Assembly (NCBI GenBank): GCA_020721745.1
Contig: DYMC01000002.1
Coordinates: 1-34,358, forward strand
From: Lentisphaera sp.
GTDB lineage: Bacteria > Verrucomicrobiota > Lentisphaeria > Victivallales > GWF2-50-93
Direction of reading: 5' to 3'
Length of the DNA: 34,358 nucleotides
A model generated the notes under the pieces. That model saw only the letters and a list, made by a program, of their open reading frames with translations. It was not told where the DNA came from and made no database searches. Made by a program: the position numbers and the translations under genes. Shown one piece after another: positions 24,977-33,430 of this stretch (its first letter is position 1; every line of letters starts with the position of its first letter).

Positions 24977-26937
24977 TTAACGTACCTTGTATCAGACCAA
25001 ACCTCGGCAGCAAGCGGGAAATCCTTTGCCCACTCCGGCGGAGTAGACAGGATCGAACGGAACTCTTCGACTCCGTCCTTCGATTTCGGCGCTTCGCACA
25101 GCACCTCGTCATGGACGGACAAGACGGGGCTGAAACCGGATCGCTCCAGCCCCATAAGAGAGTTCACAAGAAGATCCCTGCACAAAGCCTGAACGACGTT
25201 CTCCGCTAGCAAGCCACCATACAAGCGAACTTCCGTTACTTGTTTGATGGATGTCTTGTAACCATCAACGATCAGATCGTTCTCAACGATCCTAGGATTA
25301 CGATACCACAATCTGCGACCGGATGGAAGTGCAAGTGTCAGCCAACTTCCAACGCATTCCCAATACAGCCAGACGGGATGATTCATCACGACAGCCGTCC
25401 CATCCTTGACAGCCTTATGAGCGCTTTTCTGCAGAGAATGCCAAAACTCCACGGCCTTGTGGTTGACAGAGCGGTAAATATCCACGACCTTGCACGCATC
25501 ATCGAAGGACAAATTCATGCCTTCCTGCTGCGTGCGGTCATAAAACTTATTCGCACCCATCCCGTAGCCGAGGCCTAGGACGGCGACTTTACCAACGAAC
25601 CTTTGATCCTTAGTGACTTGCTCCGCCGGCACTCCGTAGATACGCGAAGCCATCTGCACGTACACGTCCTCGCCGTTTCGGAAGGCCTCTACCATGTCTG
25701 AGTTCCCCGACAACCAGGCAAGCATGCGTGCCTCAACGCTGGAGAAATCACCACCGTAGAACACGTTGCCGTCACCGGGGATCAAACACCTACGAAGGGA
25801 ACGAGAGATGGCTTCCAAGGGAGGGGTGATCAAATGGAGCATTTTGACACCCGTTTCCGGATTGACGTTCTTTTCAGCCAAATCAGTCAATAACCAGAAC
25901 GTCTTTTCCGTATCGAGAGAGGGGCGCGGAAGGTTCTGGAACTGTGGCCCACGCCCGGACCACCTTCCAGTAGCGGCTCCATGATACTGTAGAAGTCCAT
26001 GGATGCGGTCGTCCACGTCACGGTATTCCTGCATCGCATTCAGCTTTGCGATACTGGAATAGCCGGAATCATCCCGGATCTGCAGCACACGCCGTACGTC
26101 AGAAGGGAGGTTGTCTGTCTGAAGGAGCTTATTGACTGTTCCAGCAGAGCAGTCCATGACTTCGTGGCCCTTTGATATCAACCACTTCTTTAGCCTCTGA
26201 ACTTGGGATACGGAATCAACGGCACCGTCCGTAAGCCTCTTCATTTCGTTGTTGGCTTCACGGACAGCCATCTCGGCCAGAGACTTGAGATATCCCACGA
26301 GCTGCCAATCAACTCGAACACCCGCATCGTTGATCCTTTGATCAAGATGGTAAACAGCAACCTCTGTGTTCGGAAGGCGCGGCAGGAGAGCGTGTAAACT
26401 ACTCTCAGTCCTGACATCCTGCATGCAATAGTCCTCAAGACGGGACAACAGCTCCGGGTCGTTGTTCCAAATTGGAGCGCCGCTTTCATCCTGTCCGGAA
26501 GGGTAACACAGCTTCCGAATCAAAGTGGCTCCGAAGGGGTCCTTTTGCTCATCGGCACCAAAGTACCGTGCCGCAGCACCCAACGACATAGGAAAGCCGG
26601 CATAACTTGAGCTAGCTAAAACACAGCGCCACTGCTCGGGCTTCACCGCCGGGAAACCATACTTCGGAACGGCTATACGATTCCACAGGAGCCGTTCGAA
26701 CTGAGCGTTCCAAGAAGCAAGTAAGGCACCCTTCTCAAGGGCCCACCGGAGGAATTCAGGAAACGGCTCACCCCTCCGCCAAATTGACGTATCACCAGGA
26801 TCCGCATCCGAAGTATGCCAAGCCATGCACAAGATGTCGGCATCCGGATGGCTCGAATAAGGGTAAACACCGCTCCTCTTAATATCGACGGGCGAGCGCG
26901 TTTCGAAGTCGACGTGAATTATCGAGGGTACTTTCAT
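24973..26937 (-). CDS. Family A DNA polymerase with 3'-5' exonuclease
   Basis: 654 residues. The exonuclease domain shows D10/E12 in VDFETRS, N77 in SWNAQFER and D174 in DYCMQDV. The polymerase domain has TGRWSG at 323-328, motif A DFSSVEAR at 397-404, the O-helix KVAVLGLGYGMG with K450 and Y458, and motif C HDE at 609-611. All catalytic residues are present, so the enzyme should replicate the phage genome with proofreading. The start at 26937 has AAAGG upstream and lies 59 bases inside the preceding gene. Confidence 0.95.
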   Translation of the reverse strand: MKVPSIIHVDFETRSPVDIKRSGVYPYSSHPDADILCMAWHTSDADPGDTSIWRRGEPFPEFLRWALEKGALLASWNAQFERLLWNRIAVPKYGFPAVKPEQWRCVLASSSYAGFPMSLGAAARYFGADEQKDPFGATLIRKLCYPSGQDESGAPIWNNDPELLSRLEDYCMQDVRTESSLHALLPRLPNTEVAVYHLDQRINDAGVRVDWQLVGYLKSLAEMAVREANNEMKRLTDGAVDSVSQVQRLKKWLISKGHEVMDCSAGTVNKLLQTDNLPSDVRRVLQIRDDSGYSSIAKLNAMQEYRDVDDRIHGLLQYHGAATGRWSGRGPQFQNLPRPSLDTEKTFWLLTDLAEKNVNPETGVKMLHLITPPLEAISRSLRRCLIPGDGNVFYGGDFSSVEARMLAWLSGNSDMVEAFRNGEDVYVQMASRIYGVPAEQVTKDQRFVGKVAVLGLGYGMGANKFYDRTQQEGMNLSFDDACKVVDIYRSVNHKAVEFWHSLQKSAHKAVKDGTAVVMNHPVWLYWECVGSWLTLALPSGRRLWYRNPRIVENDLIVDGYKTSIKQVTEVRLYGGLLAENVVQALCRDLLVNSLMGLERSGFSPVLSVHDEVLCEAPKSKDGVEEFRSILSTPPEWAKDFPLAAEVWSDTRYVK

Positions 26938-27265
26938 AAGGAATGACCTTTACAAGTACAAGTTCTCCGTTCTGGTCTGGCTTAAAGAGTTTGATATCTC
27001 CACTATGCGTTGAGGGCTCATCGGCATAAGGTATCGGAGTTTTCCAACATTTAACTCTTCTTGAAACCCCGCGCTGACTCTCTAACACGATGTCATCGGC
27101 TAACGTAAACACGTCTTCTTCCTCCTCTTGTTTCTGCGTTACCTTCCTTTTTCCGTACTTCTCGAGGATTCTTTTCACGGAAATAAACGGTAATCCCGTG
27201 ATTTCTGAAATGAGCGGAGCCGAATAACCGAGCTTCGCCAAAGCTTTTACGTCGTCTTCTCTCAT
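26879..27265 (-). CDS. Small protein with N-terminal helix-turn-helix
   Basis: 128 residues. Residues about 5-40 (VKALAKLGYSAPLISEITGLPFISVKRILEKYG) look like a helix-turn-helix, with some resemblance to the start of FlhC-like or sigma-region-4-like DNA-binding segments. An acidic Gln/Glu stretch and a beta-rich C-terminal part follow (ELVLVKVIPYES). It could be a transcription regulator or replication accessory protein. It overlaps the polymerase start by 59 bases and the upstream gene by 4. The ribosome site is weak. Confidence 0.6.
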   Translation of the reverse strand: MREDDVKALAKLGYSAPLISEITGLPFISVKRILEKYGKRKVTQKQEEEEDVFTLADDIVLESQRGVSRRVKCWKTPIPYADEPSTHSGDIKLFKPDQNGELVLVKVIPYESTLDNSRRLRNALARRY

Positions 27266-27444
27266 TGGATGTTCTTGTCGCCGATGGATGGATTTTCCAT
27301 TTTCTTCAGCTTTTCCGCAATCATATCAACACCTTTGGCGACATGCTCCTCAATATCTTGCCATCCGCGTGTAGCACAGATGACTTCAAGAACCGAGAGC
27401 AGAGAACCCATTTCCACAAGAATTTCCTTGTTATTGTTGTCCAT
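27262..27444 (-). CDS. 60-residue hypothetical protein
   Basis: A short helical protein (EILVEMGSLLSVLEVICATRG, VAKGVDMIAEKLKKMEN) with AGGAGAAAG upstream of the ATG at 27444. It overlaps the integrase stop by 14 bases and the next gene by 4. No family recognised. The good ribosome site and coupled position support a real gene. Confidence 0.6.
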   Translation of the reverse strand: MDNNNKEILVEMGSLLSVLEVICATRGWQDIEEHVAKGVDMIAEKLKKMENPSIGDKNIQ

Positions 27445-28417
27445 TGCTTTCTCCTATCACATGTTCGACTTCTTCGAGTCCTTTACGGATTCGAGAAATC
27501 GCTGGGGTTGAATAGTGTGCGGTTGTGGACACCCTAGCGTGCCCAAGGAACTTCTGACGATCAATCGCGTCCATATTGTTCAGGGAGGCGGACGTATGCC
27601 GAAGGACGTGCCAACTCACCCAATCCAGCCCCGCCTTTCTGGCCGCGTTCTTCAAGAGCTGATATGGACCGGAAGTCCTGTTGATCATTCTTTGCTTGTC
27701 GGCGGTAAGAAAGATCGGTGTATCGGGGGTCAGCTCCCTCCACTCGATAGCACGTTCAACAAGCATGCGCGAACGTGTAGTTAACGGTATAACACGGACG
27801 CTTTTCTTGGTCTTCGGCGGGCCGTAGGATCTAGTTACAGCATCCCACGATCTCCGAACGACAAAGGAATTAGGCGCTACGGGGAGCCCATCTTTGTACA
27901 CTAGATCGTTTGTAAAGTTGAAATCGTCAAAAATGAGTCCGGCCATCTCACCAACACGAAGACCAGTCAAAACCATGAACTCCACAACGTCTCGAATGCG
28001 CGGGCTGATATTAGCGAACAAACGTCGAAGTTCCTCGGGCGTCAAGCCCCGAATGAACTTCCCCTCTTTTCCGTATGAACGCGTGTCATAGATTGGATTG
28101 TCCATCACGACACCGCGTCGACGGAACCAGCCGTACAGATTCTTGACGGCTTGCCGGATAGCCTTCACCGTACTCAGGCAGTACTGTCCGGCAAGCCAGT
28201 CAAAGAACTGTTGCCAGTGGTGTGTCTTGAGTTCGTTCAGTAGCTCGTCGCCAAGAGCGTCCTCAACGATCTTAAGACGATCTGTAAGACTGGAAATGGA
28301 GCTTGGCCGGAGCGTACTGACATGCCCACGCATGTAGAGAAAGATTGCAGTACGCACAGTAAGCCGCTCCTGCAACTCCTCTTGTTGCTTCTCGAGTGTA
28401 AATTCAGTACGCTCCAT
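27431..28417 (-). CDS. int: Tyrosine recombinase (phage integrase family)
   Basis: 328 residues. An N-terminal SAM-like core-binding domain (about 20-100) is followed by a catalytic domain with the complete set: R154 in TGLRVGE, Lys 204/205 in the beta-hairpin PKTKKSVRVIPL, H270 and R273 in WHVLRHT, H293 in LGHARVS and nucleophile Y302 in AHYS. It breaks and rejoins DNA by a 3'-phosphotyrosine link, for integration or for resolving genome multimers. AAGGAG lies before the ATG. It sits in the middle of the replication operon rather than next to a repressor and attachment site, and none of those is visible here. Confidence 0.92.
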   Translation of the reverse strand: MERTEFTLEKQQEELQERLTVRTAIFLYMRGHVSTLRPSSISSLTDRLKIVEDALGDELLNELKTHHWQQFFDWLAGQYCLSTVKAIRQAVKNLYGWFRRRGVVMDNPIYDTRSYGKEGKFIRGLTPEELRRLFANISPRIRDVVEFMVLTGLRVGEMAGLIFDDFNFTNDLVYKDGLPVAPNSFVVRRSWDAVTRSYGPPKTKKSVRVIPLTTRSRMLVERAIEWRELTPDTPIFLTADKQRMINRTSGPYQLLKNAARKAGLDWVSWHVLRHTSASLNNMDAIDRQKFLGHARVSTTAHYSTPAISRIRKGLEEVEHVIGESNGQQ

Positions 28418-28427
28418 CGTGTTCTCC

Positions 28428-29012
28428 TTAGAATGGGGTTTCTTCGTCTGCTCCGTAGCCGATCAGATCGTTGGCGGAAACGGGTTTTCGTGACTCCTCG
28501 AGGGCTTCAAACTCGTCCTGGGCGGCCTTCCGTCCATCGAACCGCTCGCCATCTTCTAGCTTCTGAATGTTACACAGAGCAAGCGAGACGCCACGGTTGC
28601 CGTTGGTATCGTATGCATACGGGCGAACGGATGCACGGACATAGCATCCCGGATAGATCTCATCCGGATCGGTGATCGGGACGGGTTTACCGTCGGTGCC
28701 GGCATATCGATCCACAATGCCGGGTTTGCTCTTAGTCCGGATGTTGATGAAAACGGCCCCCTCAGGGTAACCCTTCTCTTCAACGTCCGTACGGAAGGGA
28801 AGACGGAGTTTCCCGGACTTGATGAGAGCGTCGGACTTGTCTCCGAATCGTTCTCTCGCGGTCTCAATGACCGCTTTCTTCAAGGCCGAAAGGTCCGTCC
28901 CAGCCTCAAAGACGAGACTGCAGGAATACATCGGTTCAGCACCCGGAGCGGCAGCTCGGGGCTCAAAGACGTGAGGGTAACTGATTCGCGCCTTCGGCGT
29001 AATGATCGTCAT
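28428..29012 (-). CDS. Single-stranded DNA-binding protein (DUF2815)
   Basis: 194 residues. The N-terminus ISYPHVFEPRAAAPGAEPMYSCSLVF, then DALIKSGKLRLPFRTDVEEKGYPEGAVFINIRTKSKPGI and PDEIYPGCYVRASVRPYAYD are typical of DUF2815 proteins, which are phage SSB-like OB-fold proteins. A strong GGAGG precedes the ATG at 29012. It is coupled to the DUF2800 gene, the usual partner, and should coat ssDNA during replication and recombination. Confidence 0.88.
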   Translation of the reverse strand: MTIITPKARISYPHVFEPRAAAPGAEPMYSCSLVFEAGTDLSALKKAVIETARERFGDKSDALIKSGKLRLPFRTDVEEKGYPEGAVFINIRTKSKPGIVDRYAGTDGKPVPITDPDEIYPGCYVRASVRPYAYDTNGNRGVSLALCNIQKLEDGERFDGRKAAQDEFEALEESRKPVSANDLIGYGADEETPF

Positions 29013-30154
29013 TCGTTTTCCTCCAAGAACTCCTCTCCGGCTGCACTACTAGACGCGTCAGATCGTGGATCGGTTTCACGTACCAGCGTTCTACCGGAAG
29101 AGTGCTTATCGATCAAGTCGGCAGGAATCTTCTTCCTGCCTACAAGTTTCTCCATCTGAGCGGGGTTGATCAACCGCCGCTCAAAAATATCAGCCTGACG
29201 GAGCCGCATCTTGCGTGCCCAGTCTAATACGGCATCCTCGGAGACCCACTTGCGCACGGCTCTCTTCTCGACGATCTTCCAGCCCGGGACGTCTTGTCCT
29301 CTGTCAATCTCGTCGAACAGATAACCGCGCATCGAGGATGCCCAGGGGATGAGAACGTCCTCGGCCCATTTAAGCAGTGCCGCGACTTCCTCGATAGACA
29401 ACAGCTTACAATCAGCGAACTCCTCACGAGCCTTCTGCTTCGCCTGTTCGGCTACGGCAGGGCAAACCGGGAGGGCAGGACAAAATCGGCACCAAGCTCC
29501 AGGGTTGAGAGTCTCGTCTCCGCTCTCGACACGCTTCACGGAAGAAATGGCTGTCGCGAGAATCTCAATGAACTCCTTCGGATCAACCTGCCATGACCGA
29601 ATAGGACCATCAGCGTGCGGTGCCCTCGGTTGAACGATGGTCACGACGATGTCCTTAATGGCCGATTGGACGGACTTTGAGAGCATGGACAAGACGCCAT
29701 GAGCATAGAGGACAAGCTGATAGTTTCCCCTGGGCTCAACAACCACGCCTTGACCATGCTTGTAATCCACGATTTCCAGACGATCACCCGTGACATACCA
29801 GAAGTCGACGATCCCCTTAATGACTGTATCACCAAGGGTTAGTTGGACTTGATCCTCAATACCGCAATAATCTGACGTCAGCAGCTTGGGAAGAGTATAG
29901 TCGACATAGGTACGTACGGCATCCTTCTGAAGATCCGGGATGTCATCAAAGCCGGACTTAACGGAATGAGGATCTGATACACGATGTTCAAGACAATACT
30001 CCGCAAGCTCGTGAGCTCGGCTGCCTTCGTTGGCAAAGGGGCTTTCCGGCTGAGGCGGTGCCGTAGCAGAGAGGATCACCGACCCAGGACAGTTGATCCA
30101 ACGGGTCGCTCCGCTTGGGCTAATCTTCGTGTGTTGTCTTTCCGAATGAGTCAT
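29009..30154 (-). CDS. Cas4/RecB-like nuclease (DUF2800)
   Basis: 381 residues from the ATG at 30154, chosen for its AAGGGG ribosome site; a GTG two codons earlier is possible. HTKISPSGATRWINCPGSVIL, FANEGSRAHELAEYCLEHR, GIVDFWYVTGDRLEIVDYKHGQG and CRFCPALPVCPA are typical of DUF2800. The PD-(D/E)XK residues are D in GIVDFW and D/K in VDYKHG. The Cys cluster near residue 230 may hold an iron-sulfur cluster, as in Cas4/AddB-type nucleases. It probably processes DNA ends for recombination-dependent replication, paired with the adjacent SSB. Confidence 0.85.
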   Translation of the reverse strand: MTHSERQHTKISPSGATRWINCPGSVILSATAPPQPESPFANEGSRAHELAEYCLEHRVSDPHSVKSGFDDIPDLQKDAVRTYVDYTLPKLLTSDYCGIEDQVQLTLGDTVIKGIVDFWYVTGDRLEIVDYKHGQGVVVEPRGNYQLVLYAHGVLSMLSKSVQSAIKDIVVTIVQPRAPHADGPIRSWQVDPKEFIEILATAISSVKRVESGDETLNPGAWCRFCPALPVCPAVAEQAKQKAREEFADCKLLSIEEVAALLKWAEDVLIPWASSMRGYLFDEIDRGQDVPGWKIVEKRAVRKWVSEDAVLDWARKMRLRQADIFERRLINPAQMEKLVGRKKIPADLIDKHSSGRTLVRETDPRSDASSSAAGEEFLEENE

Positions 30155-30156
30155 AT

Positions 30157-30588
30157 TCACCCCTTCAGGGCTTCCGTAATGGCCGCATACGCAGCCGGAA
30201 GCTGCTCTTCTTTCAGCTCCAGCACCCTCCGGACGCCAAAGTTGGCCAGAATGTCAGCCACCTTGCCAATCTGATTGTTACTGGCACTACGAACCAACTC
30301 AATCAGAGTTTTGTGGTCCACATCAGGGGGAGCAGGTGCAGGAGTTTCGGTTTCTTCGGCTTGAACGGGTTCTTCGGCCTCTGCCTCAGGCGTGGGAGCC
30401 GTATCTTCCTTTAGCGAGGGCATGTAGACCTCTCTCCGTTCCGGACGCGGCAAAGACTTCATTTCTTCGTGAATACGGCGCATAACCTCGCACGTTCGGC
30501 GAACGGCTTCGTCGATCTCAGTGAAAGAATCGCAAGTCGTTTCCACGTTGAACCAATGGCTTCCGTCAACGTCAATTTTCATCAACAT
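30157..30588 (-). CDS. Acidic-linker protein of recombination module
   Basis: 143 residues. A short N-terminal strand region (MKIDVDGSHWFNVETTC) precedes an Ala/Pro/Glu-rich acidic linker (about 65-92). The helical C-terminal part (LIELVRSASNNQIGKVADILANFGVRRVLELKEEQLPA) resembles small C-terminal domains found in phage recombination or replication accessory proteins. No specific function can be assigned. GGAGGGA precedes the ATG, and the gene overlaps the helicase stop by 7 bases. Confidence 0.65.
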   Translation of the reverse strand: MLMKIDVDGSHWFNVETTCDSFTEIDEAVRRTCEVMRRIHEEMKSLPRPERREVYMPSLKEDTAPTPEAEAEEPVQAEETETPAPAPPDVDHKTLIELVRSASNNQIGKVADILANFGVRRVLELKEEQLPAAYAAITEALKG

Positions 30589-31916
30589 CGTTGTCCCTCC
30601 AATAAATCGATCATTTTGGCTTTTCGGGTTATCACTCGCGCAATCGCCTCGTCAATGGATCCGGCAATAGACGCAACATAAATCTGTACTGGCTGTGTCT
30701 GACCAATCCTGTGGATCCTTTTTGCGCACTGATATAGATCCGCAGGAGTCCAGGGAAGCTCTACGACAAGAGCGGTAGACGCAGCCGTCAAAGAAATACC
30801 AACGCCCGCAGCGTTAATCTGGCCGAGGAAGACCTTCACTTCGGGATCATTCTGGAAGCGTTCAATCGCTTCCGAACGTTGATGCGAACTGGACATACCA
30901 GTGAGCTGAACGTTCCCGACGTCCCTGTCGGCAAGCCAGTTATGAATTTGATTGATGACGTCGTGGTGCAAACACCACAGGACGATTTTCTTCCCGCTGA
31001 TCAAATAAGAATCCAACCACTCGAATATGGCCGGAAGTTTTAGTAACCCAGTCAGCCTTCTAAGAGTAGTCAAATGCGGCGCTTCGTTCTGAAGGATTGA
31101 CAGAATTTCCTCATCAGTCTTCGCGTTTTCGAAGGCTTTCATGAACTCGAATGCCCGGTCGTTATTGACAATATACGCTCCAATGTCCTTCGCCTTAAAA
31201 AGCCAAAGACGAAGATCCGACCACGTCCATTGAGGAAGCTCCTTCAAGACGTCCGAAACAGACCTTCGGAGCCACACCTTCCTGACCATAGACCGGAGCT
31301 CATCAAGTGTGTCTTTCCGGAGGGCTGTGACCCTCGGCCCGTAGGGCGTCTGATCAATCCTGCAATACCGCATTAAGAAGTCATAGTACGGTAGCGGTGT
31401 CAACCCAGCAAAGTACAGGTGGGTCCAGTACTCTCCAGGATGGTTCGGAGCCGGCGTTGCGCTTAGCAGCCACAAGCGTGAAGCGTAATTAGCAAAGCCA
31501 CGGAACTGCCTGCGTGTACTGTAGATGTACTTCGTCCTAAGGGCTGTCGGATTCTTGACGTAATGGGCTTCATCGCAGATCAGAACTTCAACGCCAAGAT
31601 CCCGGCCCATCTTAGAAGCCTTCCTGCGTAGGAAGTCGTAGCTCCAGATGGTTATCTTATCCTTGATCTCCGGGCACCACTCCTCAACGTGCTGCTCCCA
31701 GACCGGGATAACGGAAGCAGGGGACACGATAAGAGCGTTTCTTGGGTTCAGGCAGGAAAGCGCCGTGCATGCTTCAACCGTCTTGCCTAAGCCTGCTTCA
31801 TCCGCGAGCCCGGCGACCCGGCGGCTCAAGAGCCATTCCACTCCAGTCCGCTGATACGGACGTAAGCGTCCCACGTTTGCTGACGTCAAATTTATCGGAA
31901 CGTTGTGGGTGGACAT
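30582..31916 (-). CDS. SNF2-like SF2 helicase
   Basis: 444 residues. The Q-like N-terminus LRPYQRTGVEWLL is followed by Walker A ADEAGLGKT at 38-46, DEAH at 115-118, motif III LLSATPAPN, and C-terminal motifs V/VI (GQINAAGVGISLTAAS; QCAKRIHRIGQTQPV). These define a compact phage SNF2-type translocase. In phages with DUF2800/DUF2815 modules it is a usual companion and probably helps replication or recombination by remodelling DNA-protein complexes. An in-frame TAA four codons before the ATG at 31916 rules out an earlier start. Confidence 0.92.
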   Translation of the reverse strand: MSTHNVPINLTSANVGRLRPYQRTGVEWLLSRRVAGLADEAGLGKTVEACTALSCLNPRNALIVSPASVIPVWEQHVEEWCPEIKDKITIWSYDFLRRKASKMGRDLGVEVLICDEAHYVKNPTALRTKYIYSTRRQFRGFANYASRLWLLSATPAPNHPGEYWTHLYFAGLTPLPYYDFLMRYCRIDQTPYGPRVTALRKDTLDELRSMVRKVWLRRSVSDVLKELPQWTWSDLRLWLFKAKDIGAYIVNNDRAFEFMKAFENAKTDEEILSILQNEAPHLTTLRRLTGLLKLPAIFEWLDSYLISGKKIVLWCLHHDVINQIHNWLADRDVGNVQLTGMSSSHQRSEAIERFQNDPEVKVFLGQINAAGVGISLTAASTALVVELPWTPADLYQCAKRIHRIGQTQPVQIYVASIAGSIDEAIARVITRKAKMIDLLEGQRC

Positions 31917-32295
31917 TTTCGTATTTTATCCTAAGCCCGTCGAGAGAACGGAAAATCTTCTTGACACACCCGCACCCAATGCACTTCAATATGATCGTTC
32001 TGACTCCGTCCATCCTGAATCCAGAAACAAGAGTCCAACGATGCCTGGTCCATACGCATGCGGGCATTGCGGGATGGACGAGTATAGGAATCTTGTATTG
32101 AACTTCTCCTCCTCCTACCAGCTCCGTAACTGTGGCCGTTACGAGAATGGATTCCCTTCTCTTCAGAAGCCAGTGTATGAGTAACCGATGTCGTCTCCAT
32201 AGCGTCTTCTCGGGGTCTTTCTTGGAGCGGATGATCCTAGGAAAGCTGATGGGCGTCTCTACAATGTATGTCCTCAGTCGTCCTTTCACCTTCAT
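31798..32295 (-). CDS. Zinc-ribbon-like hypothetical protein with long overlaps
   Basis: 165 residues from the ATG at 32295. The C-terminal half has MPACVWTRHRWTLVSGF and LKCIGCGCVKKIF, whose Cys and His could form a zinc ribbon. It is the best reading of 31917-32236, which otherwise would be non-coding. It overlaps the resolvase 3' end by 59 bases and the helicase 5' end by 119 bases, long for this genome, so the exact ends are uncertain; another frame (31931-32200) is open but has no recognisable features. The ribosome site is weak. Possibly a small nucleic-acid-binding protein. Confidence 0.5.
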   Translation of the reverse strand: MKVKGRLRTYIVETPISFPRIIRSKKDPEKTLWRRHRLLIHWLLKRRESILVTATVTELVGGGEVQYKIPILVHPAMPACVWTRHRWTLVSGFRMDGVRTIILKCIGCGCVKKIFRSLDGLRIKYENVHPQRSDKFDVSKRGTLTSVSADWSGMALEPPGRRARG

Positions 32296-32842
32296 CAACC
32301 ACTATACCAAAATCGTGGCCGCATGTAAAGCACAATCCGTAGACCGCCAGACCAAGTGCGTCGGCCCGACCGTCATGAGAACACTTTCTCAGATATTCAA
32401 GAGCGTTCGGGAAGTACTCCTTCGCCCAAGCACGTGCCCAACGGATGGCCGCATTCTTGTCTGCAGGGACGCCGAGGGTGCGCTTCCAAACGTTCGGCCT
32501 TACTCGCGACAGCGAGCAGAACAACGAAGCGAGTGCTTCTATGTTTCCCGTGGAACGCCCAAAGGAGAATGTCGAGGACACGCCCTGCTTCGGCATGGCG
32601 GATACTTCCTCGAACTCGATAATATCTGGCTTGCCGTATATTGTCGCTAAAGAAACTAGGAGATTGTAAGTTTCATGAGCGTTGATACGGCTTCGCTTCT
32701 TCCCGGACAAGAGAGTGTACTTTTCAAGTGCGGGCGAAACAAAGCCAACACCAAGCACCTCGCGATTGTCCAAGTCGACCCTGACAGACACAACAGCACC
32801 GGTAATGCCTGGGTCGACACCCCAGACGACAAGCTGGTTCAT
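32237..32842 (-). CDS. RuvC-like Holliday junction resolvase
   Basis: 201 residues. The RNase H-like fold is shown by D10 in WGVDPGITG, acidic residues at E76-E79 in IIEFEEV followed by MPKQGVSSTFSFGRSTG, and D157/D161 in SHDGRADALGLA. It should cut four-way junctions in replicating or recombining phage DNA, preparing concatemers for packaging. GGAGAAGAA precedes the ATG at 32842, which overlaps the previous gene by 4 bases. Confidence 0.9.
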   Translation of the reverse strand: MNQLVVWGVDPGITGAVVSVRVDLDNREVLGVGFVSPALEKYTLLSGKKRSRINAHETYNLLVSLATIYGKPDIIEFEEVSAMPKQGVSSTFSFGRSTGNIEALASLFCSLSRVRPNVWKRTLGVPADKNAAIRWARAWAKEYFPNALEYLRKCSHDGRADALGLAVYGLCFTCGHDFGIVVDEGERTTEDIHCRDAHQLS

Positions 32843-33108
32843 TTCTTCTCCATTCTGATTGTAAACGACTGCACCCCAACACGTCCACCTGCTGTCTGGA
32901 TCTTGTTCTGAACCATATACAAGGCATCATCAGCGCCGCCAGACAGCCAAGCAGTGGCCGTTGTCGGCGTCTTGGACGAGTCGGCCAGCGTCAGTTCAGG
33001 AGGAACGGACCACTGGCTGGTAGAGATTGTATCCGTATCCAGCCACGCAGACCAGTTAACCGTGTAGTCGAGCAATTCATCGGGATCTTTTACGAAGAAA
33101 GTGTTCAT
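32839..33108 (-). CDS. Small conserved phage structural-type protein
   Basis: 89 residues. FVKDPDELLDYTVNWSAWLDTDTI, SQWSVP, TAWLSGGADDALYMVQNKIQTAGGR and SFTIRM match a small Ig-like/beta protein commonly encoded near tail or fibre genes. It probably belongs to the particle rather than to replication although it is co-transcribed with the resolvase. AGGAG lies before the ATG at 33108. Confidence 0.72.
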   Translation of the reverse strand: MNTFFVKDPDELLDYTVNWSAWLDTDTISTSQWSVPPELTLADSSKTPTTATAWLSGGADDALYMVQNKIQTAGGRVGVQSFTIRMEKK

Positions 33109-33112
33109 CGTG

Positions 33113-33430
33113 TTAACTCCTGTCTTTTACCACAATCCTCCTATCGGAAGGAACGACACACGTTCTAGCTGGGGGAGTGGAACGACGCTGTAGATTATGC
33201 GTAAGTTCCGCACCCGAGATCACATAGGCTTCTATTCCTCTTATTGCTTTTGGATTGAGTTCCACAGAAGAACTTCCTTGACAATCAAAACTAAAAGTTC
33301 TAAGCCTTGCGGGAGATGCTACTACGGAGGAACTTCCTTGGCAATTGAAACTAAAGGTTCGAAGACGATCTATTCCTCCGGAGAGGGAAGAAAGACCATC
33401 GATCCTTCCGTCTATACTAACGATCGCCAT
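33113..33430 (-). CDS. Short repeat-containing tail-type protein
   Basis: 105 residues with two copies of RLRTFSFNCQGSSSV/RLRTFSFDCQGSSSV spaced 20 residues apart, then a C-terminus RTCVVPSDRRIVVKDRS. The ATG at 33430 has GGAGGAG just before it and lies 19 bases inside the upstream tail-like gene. Its Gly/Ser-rich repeats resemble the style of that neighbour, so it may be an accessory tail or decoration protein. Family not recognised. Confidence 0.62.
   Translation of the reverse strand: MAIVSIDGRIDGLSSLSGGIDRLRTFSFNCQGSSSVVASPARLRTFSFDCQGSSSVELNPKAIRGIEAYVISGAELTHNLQRRSTPPARTCVVPSDRRIVVKDRS
33262..33381. repeat. 60-base tandem repeat inside tail-type gene
   Basis: Two units with exactly 60-base spacing: AACTTCCTTG begins at 33271 and again at 33331, and the next about 28 bases match with few changes. 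The unit encodes 20 residues. Differences between copies are partly at third codon positions, suggesting selection on the protein. Confidence 0.85.
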
